A DNA stretch of 64,000 nt from Ornithodoros turicata. Its lineage: Eukaryota > Arthropoda > Arachnida > Ixodida > Argasidae. The stretch spans positions 101,153,962 through 101,217,961 of the forward strand of contig NC_088202.1 in assembly GCF_037126465.1 (NCBI RefSeq), written 5' to 3'. This document shows, one piece after another, positions 21,174 to 34,016 of the stretch (position 1 is its first letter; each line of letters starts with the position of its first letter). Position numbers and translations under genes: made by a program. The notes beneath the pieces were generated by a model that worked only from the letters and a program-made list of their open reading frames with translations, was not told the DNA's origin and made no database searches.

Positions 21174-22042
21174 TGGACGACCTATCATGCCACAACGTTA
21201 CTGACTCACCATTTTCATGACATTCTGTTTGAAAGGGTTTCCCAGAGGCGCCCAGATTCAACGAGTATAAGACACAACCCTTTTTTTGCGTATAGGGTTG
21301 AAATACGTGCACGTTCATGAATCTAACAGAGGTTGGCCACACCCGTCTCTTTCGCTACGGTCTGCCTCCACCGCCGCCCCTACCACATGAGTGGACTCGT
21401 CGCTTTGAATTATTTCGACGAACCGTTAAAGCGTATCTCCTTACCAATTGTCATCCGAATGGCGTGCTTCAGGCCCAGTTATTCTGCAAACTGCTCGACT
21501 GTAATTCGTGAAGGTTAACGTATACCAAATTTGTACGGTGATAAAATCGATAATTCCTTTTCCGAGGACACGCAATATTGTCGTTCTGCGACGTCCGACT
21601 ATAGGTAAATGCATTCAACCAACTCATTTTAAGCTTAAGTGTCTGTGTCTTCCCTAATTGTGGTCAGCCTCGGCCAATTCTCGTTGTTTAGGTAAATGCG
21701 ATAAACGCGACTTTCGTACATCGACAGCCCCACTCAATTTTCTGGCGATTACAACGACGATATCTGTGAAATGCTACGCAAGTGTACCTCCTTTGTGGGA
21801 GTAACTCACAATTTGGGTGGTAGTACGCGAGTACTTACCTATACACTAATGAATTGGCTCAGAAGTAGGCGATATAGCACGTTCAGCTCCTATATAGATG
21901 AAGTTAGGGTCAGATAGTTCGTTAGATAGTTAGTTTGTGAGATGTCCTATTAATTCGCATGTAGTTCTACGCAATATTGTAATGCCTGTCGGTCGTCACT
22001 GTTCCATCGTAAATGTTTCTGCACATTAAACTCAAACTGTGA
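21174..22042. other. No recognised feature
   Basis: Unassigned sequence without long frames. Short GTTAGATAGTTAGTTTG-like repetition occurs near 21918-21940. Confidence 0.4.
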
Positions 22043-22240
22043 AATATGTTTATAAGAAACAATAAAGGAAAGGTTAGCCAGTCAGAGAGCCGGCTTGCTG
22101 TTCCCCCCCTAAAAAAACAACAACTGAAAAGAAGTAAGGAAAAAAGGAAAAAGAAAGAAAAAGAGACACTATAACAACGGAACAGAAGGGGAAAAAGAAA
22201 TAATTAATGAAGAGAGAGAGACACTATAACAACGTGACAA
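22043..22240 (-). mobile_element. Poly(C)-type retroposon lacking the C tail
   Basis: On the minus strand GAACAGCAAGCCGGC, GACTGGCTAACCTTTCC and TTATAAACATAT follow the family order but stop before the C tract. The 5' half is a long T/C-rich run and contains GTTGTTATAGTGTCTCT twice (plus strand AGAGACACTATAACAAC at about 22163 and 22218), so it belongs with the copy inside the LINE at 13.8 kb. Confidence 0.65.
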
Positions 22241-22500
22241 AGTCACATGCAGTTCATGAGTCCTGAGGCTCTGAGAAAACGGGTGGGTTATTTAGTGAGC
22301 GAAATGGGAATCAAATTTTTGAAGACGATGATGACATTATGAGGTGTTTCACCGCAGCAAGTGGTGTACCCTACCACATAACATGTGGGTTATTTAATGA
22401 GTGAAATTGGAATCAAATTGATGAAAACGCGCGCGCACACTATACAACAACAGCTCTACATGCATGACGATGGGATGAGGTGTTTCAACGCTGGGGCACA
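22241..22500 (+). repeat. Imperfect tandem duplication, period about 102 bp
   Basis: GTGGGTTATTTAGTGAGCGA at 22283 recurs as GTGGGTTATTTAATGAGTGA at 22385, each followed by GGAATCAAATT and, further on, GATGAGGTGTTTCA-like sequence. The divergence suggests an old duplication. It is not part of any family recognised elsewhere in the window. Confidence 0.65.
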
Positions 22501-23859
22501 CACACACATTACAGGTGAGGCATACACTTTAGGCATACGTCACCGAGGTGATATAAAAGGCGCTATGAACATTCCATAAGGCACAATGGCTGTCGACAGC
22601 TACAGTTCAGCTACAGCCTACTTCCGGTAACTGCACTTCAAGTCCTTAGTTAAAAGTTTCCATACGTGTCTATTCAGCAAAAGAGAAGATAGCTCCGAGT
22701 GTCATAATAAGTCGCACTATCATAACGACATAATTGTAATAACACAGATAACTATTGGTTCAAGGCATCTTGAACAAGCCAGTGATCGTGAATAACTTCA
22801 GAAATTGAAGACCCTGACGGTGTTGCACATGGCTATCGGAAGACCCAAGAACTGCAGCGAGTCAGAACGGCTTCCTGTGGATGCCCGAAATATTTGTCTC
22901 TCCGATCTGCATAGGTCAGTTTGTAAGGACGTGATCAATATTCCCCACCACGTCGCTGTAGAAGCGTAAACCTCTGTCGAGGAGTGTGTGCGTGCGTGTG
23001 TGTCCGAGGCCGTGTGAAAGTTACATTAAGGCGAAAACTTTGCAAACGGGAGGCAGAGTAGCGTGGAAATCGCTCTAAAACAGCATGTCACAAAGCTGGA
23101 TCGACAGAATGCATGACAGATTCGTCCGTGATGCCCCAGCATCATTGCTGCAGAACCAGTGTCTCGATCGTAGCAGACAAAACATATGTTCTCCTGCCAC
23201 AGTGAAATGAAAGTTCATTATGTTAAATGCGTAAAGCAGGTCCCTGGTGCTCGCGAAATGAAAACTAACATGTAGGAAGACAGACGTAGAAAAAAAAGAA
23301 AAAAAAAAAACAAAGCAGTGGCAACGTAGGTCGCGCCGGGGCGACCAGCTGTACCATGAGTAACGCGTAATGTAACGTGAAAACGTAATGTTTCATAAGT
23401 GCGTGTCACATACAGAATACTGGCTATCATCTTGCAGATCATAAGGTGCAGTCTGCCTACTCATTGATACCTGAAAATGACAGATATAGAACGTGCAGAT
23501 TCACTCTTACAAGCGAGCAAGAGATGTTCACATCCGGACCCGTAGCGATGGGGTGGCGAGAGGGGCAGCCGAGGGCAGGCCCTGGCAGGTTGTTTGTACA
23601 GTATAAAGCAGGAATGAAGAGAATTTGAATTTACGATCTCGGCAGTGCGAATGAGCGTTTTCTTTTCTTTGTTTACAGAGTTACTGACGGTAGTGAGAGA
23701 GAGAGAGGGGGGGCTTCACGTTCACCCTGCCCCGGGCAGAAACTCGCCTCGCGTCGGCTCTGTTAACATACATAAAGTTAGATGCGTCTTTGTAAGATGC
23801 GTCGGCTTTGTTCCGCAGCCAGTATCGGTTCTGCAAAGCCTGATGACGAATTCTCTACG
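22501..23859. other. No recognised gene
   Basis: Contains GT-rich microsatellite-like sequence (22983-23003), an A-rich run (23290-23310) and GA repeats (23694-23706). No gene was recognised. Confidence 0.4.
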
Positions 23860-23860
23860 A

Positions 23861-23899
<39 letters not shown>
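23860..23899. repeat. (AAT)n microsatellite
   Basis: About 13 uninterrupted AAT units. Confidence 0.97.
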
Positions 23900-23901
<2 letters not shown>

Positions 23902-24337
23902 CATAAAAGAAACAAAAGAAAAGCCCATAAGATGAGCTATTGATACAACCGTGCACAGCAGCGTCGGAGCAGCTGTGCTGGACCAATGTTGCGGGACTCA
24001 GTACAACAGCAGATCTTAGCATATCGCAATCCTTCAATCGACTCAAGTGGCCTTCGTGATATATGAGATGCACCTAGCAGCCACCTGTGTAGATCGACGC
24101 ACGGACGATATTACACGGAAACGACAACTCAAACATCGTTATTAGGTTGCGATATTCAGGTGCACCACCAACAACAACAACAATTAAATCATGATGACAA
24201 TGTAGATAAATCCTCAGATTCCGTTAAGCCGCTTCTAAATTACCGGTGTAAAAGGCCTATGATCCGCGCACGCTACCGAAACCCGCCTCCAATTAATAAC
24301 GAAAGGAAAGTTAGGTAGCAAGCGAGCTGGTGGTGAC
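23900..24337. other. No recognised feature
   Basis: Contains CAACAACAACAACAATT at about 24170-24187, which may be the tail of an insertion on the minus strand. Nothing else was recognised. Confidence 0.4.
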
Positions 24338-24441
24338 GATCCATGACTTGAAAACCCGAGACGAGGTAGGGACGAAAACAGACGTGTTTGTGTATGTCTG
24401 TTTTCGTCTCTACCTCGTCTCGGGTTTTCAAGTCATGGATC
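24338..24441. repeat. Hairpin, 46-bp arms, 12-nt loop
   Basis: Bases 24338-24383 (GATCCATGACTTGAAAACCC onward) are complementary to 24396-24441 with one mismatch, around GTGTTTGTGTAT. A transcript of either strand would form a long perfect-like stem of precursor-miRNA or hairpin-siRNA type. It may equally be a foldback duplication of the flanking sequence. Confidence 0.95.
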
Positions 24442-27400
24442 CAATTAATCCTTAAGTCAACGTCACCTGGTAACGTTCGCAGCTCCCATACGAGGACTAA
24501 TCACGTGATTCGTGACGTATTGTCCGTCCAGGCCGGGCGCCGTATGATTTGGAATAGCAGAAGGATTTTCCGTGCCTGCTGACATGACACGAGGAGATCG
24601 GACCGGGCTGATGTCTGCTTTCTCCAGACGTTTTTGCAAATTTGATTGCGTATAGTGACGGTACGACCGCACTGAGAAAATATTGTGCTCTCTGACATGA
24701 TCTTCTGCTTGATTAATGAAACAGGGTGTCGAGCAACGTTAAGTGCCACTTCTCCCACTATTCATAGTGTTTCGCCAGCTTGTCCCATTGGCAGTTTTCC
24801 GAATGTTGTCAAAGAGTACTGGCCCACCGTAGAGAGCGCGACTTGCTTGGAGGCTTCGCAACCAAATCACTCCTAATGACGCACTTGTAGCTTCGCATTA
24901 CGGTGAAATGAAAGGTGGCCCCATGTAAATCTTCGTACGTTTTGGCCGTGCGTGTTGGCGTAGCCTTCCGTCGGACGTTAATGCCTACGAAACACGATGA
25001 ACGTGCAAAAATATAAAAAATAAAAGATCAGGTGGGTGGTGGTAGTGAACCTGCTTGCCGCAGTCGGCCACGAAAAATAAAAGGCTGTGTCGAGTCGGAC
25101 AACTGACAGACCAATTCGTCGTTTCATTCAGAAGGTATATACAGCTTAGCAGTTACGTTTTCCACGTGTCCTCGAGAAAAGCAACACGAAATATTCCCCA
25201 ATTCCACTAATGGTGATAGAAGACCCATCTCAATCGGTTAAATATACACCTACAAGTACCTCGAGAGTACAGGGAACACGCTGTCAGGGTGATAGAACTT
25301 GCTTCCAGCAATATGTGCGCTACAGGGGCAGTTTGAGCGGTAATCTCTTGATCCTGTAACTTCGCGGATTAGATGCTCGTGAACTGAACGTATAGCAAAA
25401 GACCATACTAGCCTACAAATTGGACCCATGGAGTGCGCAATCTCATTTAGAAGTGACGAAGAGTGGCCTTGCAGGAGAGACGAGGTATGCACCCCAGGGA
25501 TTGATCCCACCTATATCAAACGTTGAACGGGAGGTTACGTGCTATTGTTTGCATCTAGTGTAGTCTTATAGGCTTATTGTTTCTAGTATTGATCGTTTTT
25601 TTTTAAGTGTCATAAACCCGAGAACCATTAGACGTTACATGGATGAACAAATGAAAAGAGAATTATAGAATACAATACATACGTGGAACAATATAAAAAA
25701 GGAGAAAGAACTCTAGGGAGATACAAATACAGTACGTAATTTGATGTCACGCAGGAAGAAAGAGAAAATAAATGTGTTAGTGTGACGGGAGAATGGCTCA
25801 CACTGAGTGATACAAAGTGTGACCGCTATAATGTGGTGGGCGGATGTATGATGCCACATATTGACTATCAAGCCAGTAGACCGCGTGTAGTCTGTAGTGG
25901 CATTAGAAACAGCTGAACAGGTTTATGAAGAGGGTGAAGAGCGTTATTGGTAACGTGGGCAGTGTTTAGGTACTACAATGCTAGAAAATTCAATTCCGTT
26001 GTGTGTACGTTCTACTTGTAATTTGCCTCGCAGAGTTAACGCACGTATGACACGAGCAATATAGTTATATAGATTCAATTCCTCGCACAATATTCACAGG
26101 GCATTAATCCAAAGTTTTCGTTTTTGCTTCTTCTTTCTGCTAAAGATGAATGAATGGATGTATTGCAAGAAAATACGTATACGGGGTCTTTTCCGCAGGA
26201 GATACTGAATACACCTCGCCCCAATTAACCTTGCCACATTTCCTTCTTCACAATTAATACACCACTGTATATATAAATATGCACCCCTTTGACCAGTAAA
26301 TGAAAACGTGACATCTCTTAAATCCCAATGATTGTTTCTCCTGACACAACACTCACACTAAGACTGTACATTTTCTAGTACCTGCGCACATTTGTATCAA
26401 AATTTTGTGCATGCTTAGGTGATTTCTAATGACAGGTGTCCCACTGTTTGCGAAACCTTCTTTCGTATAGCATCACTTGAAGAGGATCAAACAGCTTCAC
26501 AGGTAACGTTTCATAATTACATCTGTAAACGGAACGTCATTATATCTGCAACGCCGCATTCACCCTGTAGACCTGGGACAATATGTAGTGCACGTCGCCC
26601 ATGGACGACAAGCCAGAAGATTGGTCATCGCCACGTCGTGCAGTATAGGGGTAGCTGATGGGTCACCGGGGTCGGTGTCCGTATACTCCCTGCACTACTG
26701 GCAAACTGAAACAGTGGCGGGTGTGTGCCTGAGTCTCCCGTACGGATGACAGCTCAGCTGCATTCAATATCATTAGTCCAGTTGCACGTTGTTCCCGCCC
26801 TCCAGCCGCCCTGTTTTCGTTCCGGTCGACGGGAGCGCGTGGTCGCCCACCGTAACGTTCCTCTTGTGTACAGCGGCGGCCCAGTGAATGGGACGAACTC
26901 ATCGTTGTGATAGTTTCGTTTTCGACGTTTCCCGACGCTCCATTCTGACCTTGGGAGCTAGCCCAGACTTGTTGTGTTTTTGGCACTCTCCAGCTTCAGG
27001 TACGGGCACGCCGCACCGCGAGCCACTAGTGGCAACACCGGGGAACGGGTTGAGAAGCACGAGGCGAGGCCAGGTGTGAACCGGTGAATTGATTGTCATC
27101 GTTGTTGCACCGTTGTGTTGGAGAAAAACTATATGGTTCTGTCATTTAACGTCTACTCTGGGTGGTGTTTCGCTTCCAAGAACAACGTTATCTCTGCCAC
27201 CCCCTTCGGCAACTTTTGACCACTATTGCAGCCGATACTTTATACTTTTGATGCCTCCATACAGAATTAAACACTGACAGTTGTTGTAGAGGCCACCAGC
27301 AGGGTGATTCGGAGCAGCACCCTCCGATCTCCGGCCACAGATGCTATACATGTTACGCCATGTGGCTATACAACCTACGTATCAACGTATAGAGCCTCGC

Positions 27401-28305
27401 TAAGAAGCAAAGGGACACGCACATACATTCAACGAAGTTTCTGTTACATTCCTGCCAGTCACACTAACATTCACAGAGATGAGCGCAGTCGACATCTGCT
27501 ACTCAGCTGCACGCAGAAGGCATTTTGTTACGAATTACCTATGAGGGACCACTCGTTACAGAGCATTTTAGTTATGAACGTGTTCACCAATGTCTCAAGT
27601 AATGCATTAGCGTGAACGCCTCACAACCAAGTGAATAATCGTGACAAGTTCATACGTTGTTCGCTTACCGTTTTCTTTCTACTATGCTTCCCTAGTTATT
27701 GCTACGTACATCAAGCTACATTTCCTTATCGCTCCTAAATTGCGTTTTAAGCAATTTCCACGCGTTGGGTACATCTGACCATGATTTAGTCGCCTCTGGC
27801 GGTTGGTTCCGGATCTAAGAGCTCCGGTCTTCTTCATTTAATTCATGTATTATGTGGCAATAAACAGTAGAACAGCTTTAAGAACAAGTAATAATCGCTA
27901 TTCAACGGACACTGGTTAGCAATGTGTAGAAATCTAGTTAGCAATTACTAATGCCTCAAACAACAACATCAGTATCGGTACTTTGTATTGGACTCAAGGA
28001 ACTATAAGCGCCGTTACTTCAAATACGCATGAATATCTTAACTGCCTACTGGGTACGTTAAAGCAAATGGCTTCAACGAGACATGCACAATCAATTTTTC
28101 CATGTACAGAGAAATCAAGTCACGAATTTTCCGCCTAAAAATAAACGATTCTATTTCGCAGTCATTGACAATTTTCAGATATCAATAGTAGAAACATAGT
28201 CCCAATAGCATATGCAAGTATATTCCGATAAGTATACGTTCTACATAGCCTACTTTTTCGATAAGAGAACAATATACTGATGCTATTACAAACCACAGAG
28301 CAATA
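24442..28305. other. Long stretch without recognised features
   Basis: Nearly 4 kb in which I recognise no coding motif, RNA gene or transposon terminus. Frames of up to 107 codons (26663-26986, minus, Arg/Gly-rich) occur. CCCTGCACTAC and GTGCAGTATAGGG near 26640-26697 form a weak inverted pair. It may be old decayed repeat or unique intergenic DNA. Confidence 0.4.
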
Positions 28306-29078
28306 TTAAAGGGACCATGAAATGATATTTGACAAGCCCACGATCGTTTTCAATTTGTTCCTCTGTACTAAAGCATTCATCCTGTGAAATATGGTTGAAT
28401 ATCGTTCAAATAGCGAAAATATTCGATATTAACCACGGCCGTGAACGGCGGCTGCTACGACCCGCCTACGAGGCGAACTGCCCGTGACGTCAATCACAGA
28501 GGATGTTGCCGATTCGCGCACGGTCTTTTGCGAGCAAATTGCAAAATTTGCAAGCAAGCTTGCAAACTTCGCCATGAAATATGTTTTAATTTGAACGGGA
28601 TCTAAGATCGTATCTAATCGTTGACATAGAATCCTACGAGAAGTGTAATATAGCTGTTGATTGTCAGCATGGTTGCCGGAGCAAGTTTTCCTTTCTGAGC
28701 TTCTGCTTCGTCATAAAATGCGTCACATAATCTCTTCCTCCATCGCTGACAATTTGCGTTTCGCCATATTTCTACTGATTTCGACGGCAGATATACGTCG
28801 TCATTGCTATCCAAACCGAAACCATGCACCCGCGTGGTCTCGCGGGGTGTGTGCTGCCGGTCGTCCACAATTGGTTGAGAGAAGTGGACGTTGATGACGT
28901 AAGCCCACTTCGAAGAGATGTATCTGGCGGTAACGCCCCGCTATTTTTGCGCAGTAACTGCGCACCCGGTGCACTGAATGCGGTTAAAAGTCGATGCGTG
29001 TATGATAGTGAGGGCTCATGTGAACCGTTTACGGCAGAGTACTCGGAATTCTCAAAAATCAGTTCATTGTCCCTTTAA
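28306..29078. mobile_element. TTAA-flanked TIR element (piggyBac-type MITE)
   Basis: TTAA at 28306-28309 and 29075-29078 flank a 765-bp element starting AGGGACCATGAAATGATATTT and ending with the inverse of AGGGACAATGAACTGATTTTT. Exact TTAA on both sides is the hallmark of piggyBac-superfamily insertion. The interior is GC-richer in the middle, contains TGACGTCA (about 28473) and no transposase. A further TTAA plus AGGGACACTAAAGTG terminus stands at 17206, so a family is probably present. Confidence 0.7.
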
Positions 29079-29198
29079 AGCCTTGTCGCAAAGTTTCAAG
29101 ACACAAAAAGTGCAGTTGAAGTCGCCAGCTGCGTATGGAACAGAACTCCGCGCAACAAAACACTTCAAAGGACGGACAGCCTTATGACTCTTTCCAGG
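29079..29198. other. No recognised feature
   Basis: Short unassigned interval between the TTAA element and the local duplication. Confidence 0.4.
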
Positions 29199-29430
29199 CA
29201 CTAATTAGTTTCGGTTTCAAATACAACCTTGTCCTGTGCTGTTAGTTTTTGTGTTTTGTCTTTTGTCCTTCCCCCAAGCTCAGGGACATGTTGCCAACGT
29301 CAGGTACAGGAGTTCGGTTTGAATGGTGTACTCTCTTAGTTCACATACTATTAAACTACTAATTAGTTTCGGTTTGAAGAGTACAGTAGTTCGGTTTAAA
29401 GGGTGTACTCTCTTACTTCGCAAACTATTA
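29199..29430 (+). repeat. Local imperfect duplication
   Basis: ACTAATTAGTTTCGGTTT occurs at about 29200 and 29358. A block GTTCGGTTTGAATGGTGTAC..TCTTAG near 29312 recurs as GTTCGGTTTAAAGGGTGTAC..TCTTAC near 29390. It is a duplication of about 78 bp with divergence. Confidence 0.6.
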
Positions 29431-32400
29431 CATTTATTCGAGCTATCACAAAGTAACACGGCCATTATTTCGCCACGCAACGACCTCTATTTTGCCGGCG
29501 TCAACTGTCTTATTCAGCTGGTGGTGTCACTATTACCAAACCGTTTGCTTGCATGCTATGGCAGTATGAAGGGTGTAGCGCCATGCATCCTGCACTGACT
29601 CTCAGGGAACTGTGCTGACATTAAACTGCTTTTTGAGTCGCTCACCCATTCATTCCTCCAGGCTAACCTGGAACAGGCAAGCGGGAATACGTGACTACAA
29701 ATGTCCCTTCCAGATCTGGATGCCTATGGTGGATTATGCGCAATTACGCTATATCGACTTCCTGCCTCCCATCCTTCGGCTTTACTAAAATAACATCATC
29801 GTCGAATACAAAGGCCTCAAAGTGGGCATCCGGTGACTCTCCATGGCCGACCTCGAATGTTTCCGCTGGCTTGTACAGCACCTGTTAGAAGTGCTTGCCC
29901 CTGCGTTCTGCGTAATTAGCACTTACAATGAAAGGCACACGAATTGTTTTCGCATGTGAAGTTTGGGCTGTGCTATACGATGATAGTAGTTGTTCTTGAT
30001 AATATCGTATATGATGCAGGCGTATAATTGTGTACGTTTAATTCGATGAGTTGTGGAGCAGTTAGGTACAAGGGAGAGGTAGAGAAGTGATGCAGCAGAA
30101 GAATTCACTTGTCTGCATACATATTTACAAAGAAACCGTACATTTGTCAGACTGGCGGATTTACGATCGCGTTGGTATTTTGAGACTGCATTTTTGTAAC
30201 TTTGTCTCTTTGTCAACAGGTCCGTTATTGTAACCGTTAATCACGCTGCCGAGAATTACAAGATATACCTCTGTCGGACAACCCTATTGTACCACTGATT
30301 TTTGCTAGCTCGCTATGTTTATTATTATCTCTTATTGGAATACCTCTAACCATGTGCGACAGAGTATGTGCTACCTGGCATTTCGGAACGCCGTTGGTAC
30401 ATCCTCTGAGCATTCTGGACAGTAACAACAGCGGTGAAGAGCTGTTCAGGATTCGTAACAGCGTTACATAGTTCCAGGGATGGCGTAAATGACGTGAAGC
30501 ACGAGCAGTGTTGAGCTAGGACACACAAAAATACTTTATCGTAAGCATTGGTTATTACTCAGGTAGGTTGAACTCAAAACGGAAGTCCGACGGCGTGGCA
30601 TCTGTCCGCGACAGAATGAGAAGCATGACAGAAAATAAAAAGAAGCAGAATAACGAAAAAGAAGTGCGCCCGCAGAGTAGCTCGCCAGATGTGCAACGAG
30701 ACAAGTACGTAGCTCGCTATTCTTCCTCTACCGCTCCCAGGGTTATAAGAGGTGCGGCAGATGCAGCGGAAATGGGCCGGGACAAAGAGCCACAAGGTGG
30801 TGGGGGTCACATAGGGGTGGCGCAACGACTTACCCTCGTGGACTCCCATCCATGCCGTCAATGCACGACGAACGGCCCGCAGAAGAGGTACCTGACATTG
30901 GCTCATCTTCGATGGACGCTATTTTTTTGTTTTACGTCCTGTTACGATTTTTTTTAAAGAAGGAAAAAGAAATCTCACATCGCAAATTAGATCGCAGTGA
31001 GAAACGGGTCGTATGATTATCAACGTATCGCCCTAAAATGTCACTGATTATGGATCGATTTCAGTGCGAGCGTTGCATTAGCTGCAGAACTGAAATGACG
31101 TCATGACTAACCGACACTGTGTCGCGATGAGTGGAACCAACACTCTGACACATACACAACACAACCCACAAAATAACTTGGTCGCGACTGCCGGCATTGG
31201 CTGCTAGCTCTACACATTCACTAGCACCATCCGAGGCTTGCGCCTGGCCGTTGGCTGATCTCAGTGTGAGTTCCGCACCGGTACCTTCTCAAGTGCTTCT
31301 AAAGCACGTTGTCTTGATCGGAAGCCGTCGTATAGAGGTCACTATCTAGCTGAGCCATCGTTTTCGTTTGCATCTGCCTCGCTTGTTTAGCGAAATCCGT
31401 TACCACTTCTCATCTCATGATATATTGGTACACAAGCGTGTATTGTCACCGTTTTATCCCATATTTTCGAGTTTCACTCTCTCGAGTGCCAGTTATTCAT
31501 AGAGCGCAGCAACTCAGAGAAGGCTTGTGTTGAGTCCTGCGTGAGCGAAACGGTTCTTTCAAATCCCTCTTTCCCCTCCGAGCATATCCACTTTAATGCC
31601 GTGACTAGCATTAATAGGTGAGACGGAGCGTCATAGCTAGAATACACTTCAGCCAAGACAATAGTGCCAGTTGCTAACAATAGAGCACGGTGTTTGAAGG
31701 ACGTCTGTGCATTCGCTTAGCGAAAGGGAAATGAGAGAAGAGTCGCTAGAAGTTAATCATTCCGCATTCTAATCTCTAAGCTCATAGGATCGGCGAAGGC
31801 TCATGCGCTTTGACGTCGTAACCTTCAGCACTACTTCAGCTTCTCGAAATGTCAAAGCGGTACTTAATTTGCCACCCCCTTGCCAGTAGACTTGGCTGAC
31901 AAGATGATGGCTAGAGACGCGATTGATGGTTTGGAAGCTTCATCGTCAGCTCAGTGGTCGACGTCCATCGCCGGTATACGCGTGGCTCCGATCAAATGGC
32001 AGTGACAGTTATGGATTGCCGAAGCGCTGATTGACTGATGATTTTTCGATGCGGTTGAAGTTCTCGCACGCTGAAGACGTGCTACCTGAGTTGCGAATCC
32101 TGATATGAATGTGTTCTGGCGTGAAATCTTTTGCGGATATCTTGTTGAATATGCGTTCATACTTTGTGTTTCCACGTGAGTTCGTCAAGCACAGCGCGGT
32201 GGCATTTCACGGCACCTGGTCGGATAGGCTCCATCCTCCTGCGGCTTTCCATGGTTCAGCGCATGATTCGATCTTATTGTGTGCAATAATTGCTCAAATA
32301 ATGTGCCCCCCTTGTTTCGACAGCAATATACAGTTGTGCTGGCGGCTAGTCCCGGGAAATGAGATGAGCTCACATAGAGTTTTTTTTTTGTGTTGTTGTT

Positions 32401-33945
32401 GTTGTTTTTCATACGGAACAGGGCGCATATCTCATTGGCTGGTCACCATAAAATGTGAAAGAAATATATATCCATGCACTGGAACACACCAAGGATGCTC
32501 TGAGATAATTTCTTAGACATTTCTTGTTCTGTGGTCAAGGAAGCTTCGAAGAGAGATCGGTCACACAAAAGAAGGAATATTCGTCGTAAGAACCTTTCCC
32601 GGTCCTTCTCTCGCACATAGCGCCAGTCTAAAGCTTTCATGCAGGCTTTCCACTCATTCCGGAATTAAGGCCACCTGCAACGTGTCCATGGCCGGTAATC
32701 ACGGAACAGAACTCCAGCCAACTATTGACCTATCCGTTGCCCCCATACTTCCCATTCATCTACTGGCCCTCCGAGAATACACACGTACATGTCCTCCGTA
32801 TGCCTTCCCATTTCACACGCAATCGTTTAGATGACGGAGGATTAAACGAAAGCGAGAGCCCAAGGAACGAACGGATTTCACGTGAAACGAGCGCGCGTGT
32901 CGCTCTGCCAAAATGGCCGCTCACGTCTGTGTCTGATTAGCGCTGCAACGTCGTGACGGCCAGTCGCAGGTGTTTCGTTCCGAAGCAGGTGCGCTGCCGC
33001 TTCTTAAACGCTGGACAAGAAAAATGCGTGACGTCGATCTGGCTCGGTCGTGATCGGCCGCGTTTTGCCCAACTTCCTCGTGGGAGGAACTGCGATTTGC
33101 ACTGTGGAGGCTTTATGCAAACTTCCAATTCGCCGTCATTAATTTTAAAGACGGTGGAGGGGTCATTGTCGGAGTGCAGCTGCATGGAAGCAAGAGCTGA
33201 CGTCTGATTTTGAAGGCTTGAGTGCTGTGCAAATAGTATTCGCTAGGTGAGCACTCTTCGCGTGTTGGGAACGAGATTTTATGCGCAAAATCAGGTGTTT
33301 CTGCAATTAAAGGTCATTAGCACTGGCATCGAGGGCCTCCTTGGGGAGTTGGGGAGACTGACACAGCTGCGCAATAAAGCGCACGCACACAGGCGTAAGC
33401 ATAGGCAAACAGGTGAAAGCGGCGGCTACATAGACCCGCGAATAAAAGGGTAACACAAATACTACTAATAATAATGATAAAAAAAAATGAGCGAGCCTCT
33501 CGTTGGTAAATTGTTTAGGCCGTTTGGGGTAAGGGTTTCTATCCTAAAGCCATCGCGCTCCACGGTCTTCGGAAGGCACCGGAATGGTAAATCGACTACA
33601 AACCTTATGTCTCACAGAAGTACGTGTCGCAACAGTAAAGGGGTGAGCCATGCTTGTGCATGACTCCGAATGACAGTGATAGTAGTAGTGCTGGGATATT
33701 CGGGGACCTTGCTGCCTCGTCACATGACTTCACCTGGCCTCACGCTCGCTCTAGGAGGTGCTGGCATCAGACTGCCCCCGTCATGGCATGAAGCTGTGTG
33801 TTTTTAGCAGAGTTGGCATAGCTTGCGGGGTATGTTATTTTGGTATAAAACTTTTAGAAAATTGTCATCAATACTGCTCATTTTTCGGTTTGTTATTTAG
33901 AAATATTTCAAATGACATTCGTACACGCGCTATTTCTTTACGCAC
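29431..33945. other. Long stretch without recognised features
   Basis: A 129-codon plus frame (30568-30957) starts with a charged Lys/Arg/Ser-rich segment and has CRQC later, but resembles no family I know. A T-rich run followed by GTTGTTGTTGTTGTT at 32380-32407 could be an insertion tail without the LINE hairpin. A GC-richer block at 32880-33200 has frames on both strands without motif. No RNA gene was seen. Confidence 0.35.
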
Positions 33946-34016
33946 CACACACACACACATAAATGGGATGATGATGTGGTGGGCCATCCCCCGCCGTTGT
34001 GGCGGTACGCACCAAG
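33946..34016 (-). mobile_element. LINE-like 3' tail with hairpin and (TG)n end
   Basis: On the minus strand GTACCGCCACAACGGCGG gives a 5-bp stem CCGCC/GGCGG around ACAAC, followed by GGATGGCCCACCAC, ATCATCATCCC, ATTTATG and (TG)n. The order hairpin, ATCATC, ATTTAT, simple tail matches the (TTG)n-tailed LINE copies in this window, with a different tail repeat. Confidence 0.6.

Noticed and set aside
23860..23899. Direct repeats suggesting a CRISPR-like array
   Set aside because: It is a simple AAT microsatellite; no spaced repeats exist anywhere in the window and the DNA is eukaryotic.
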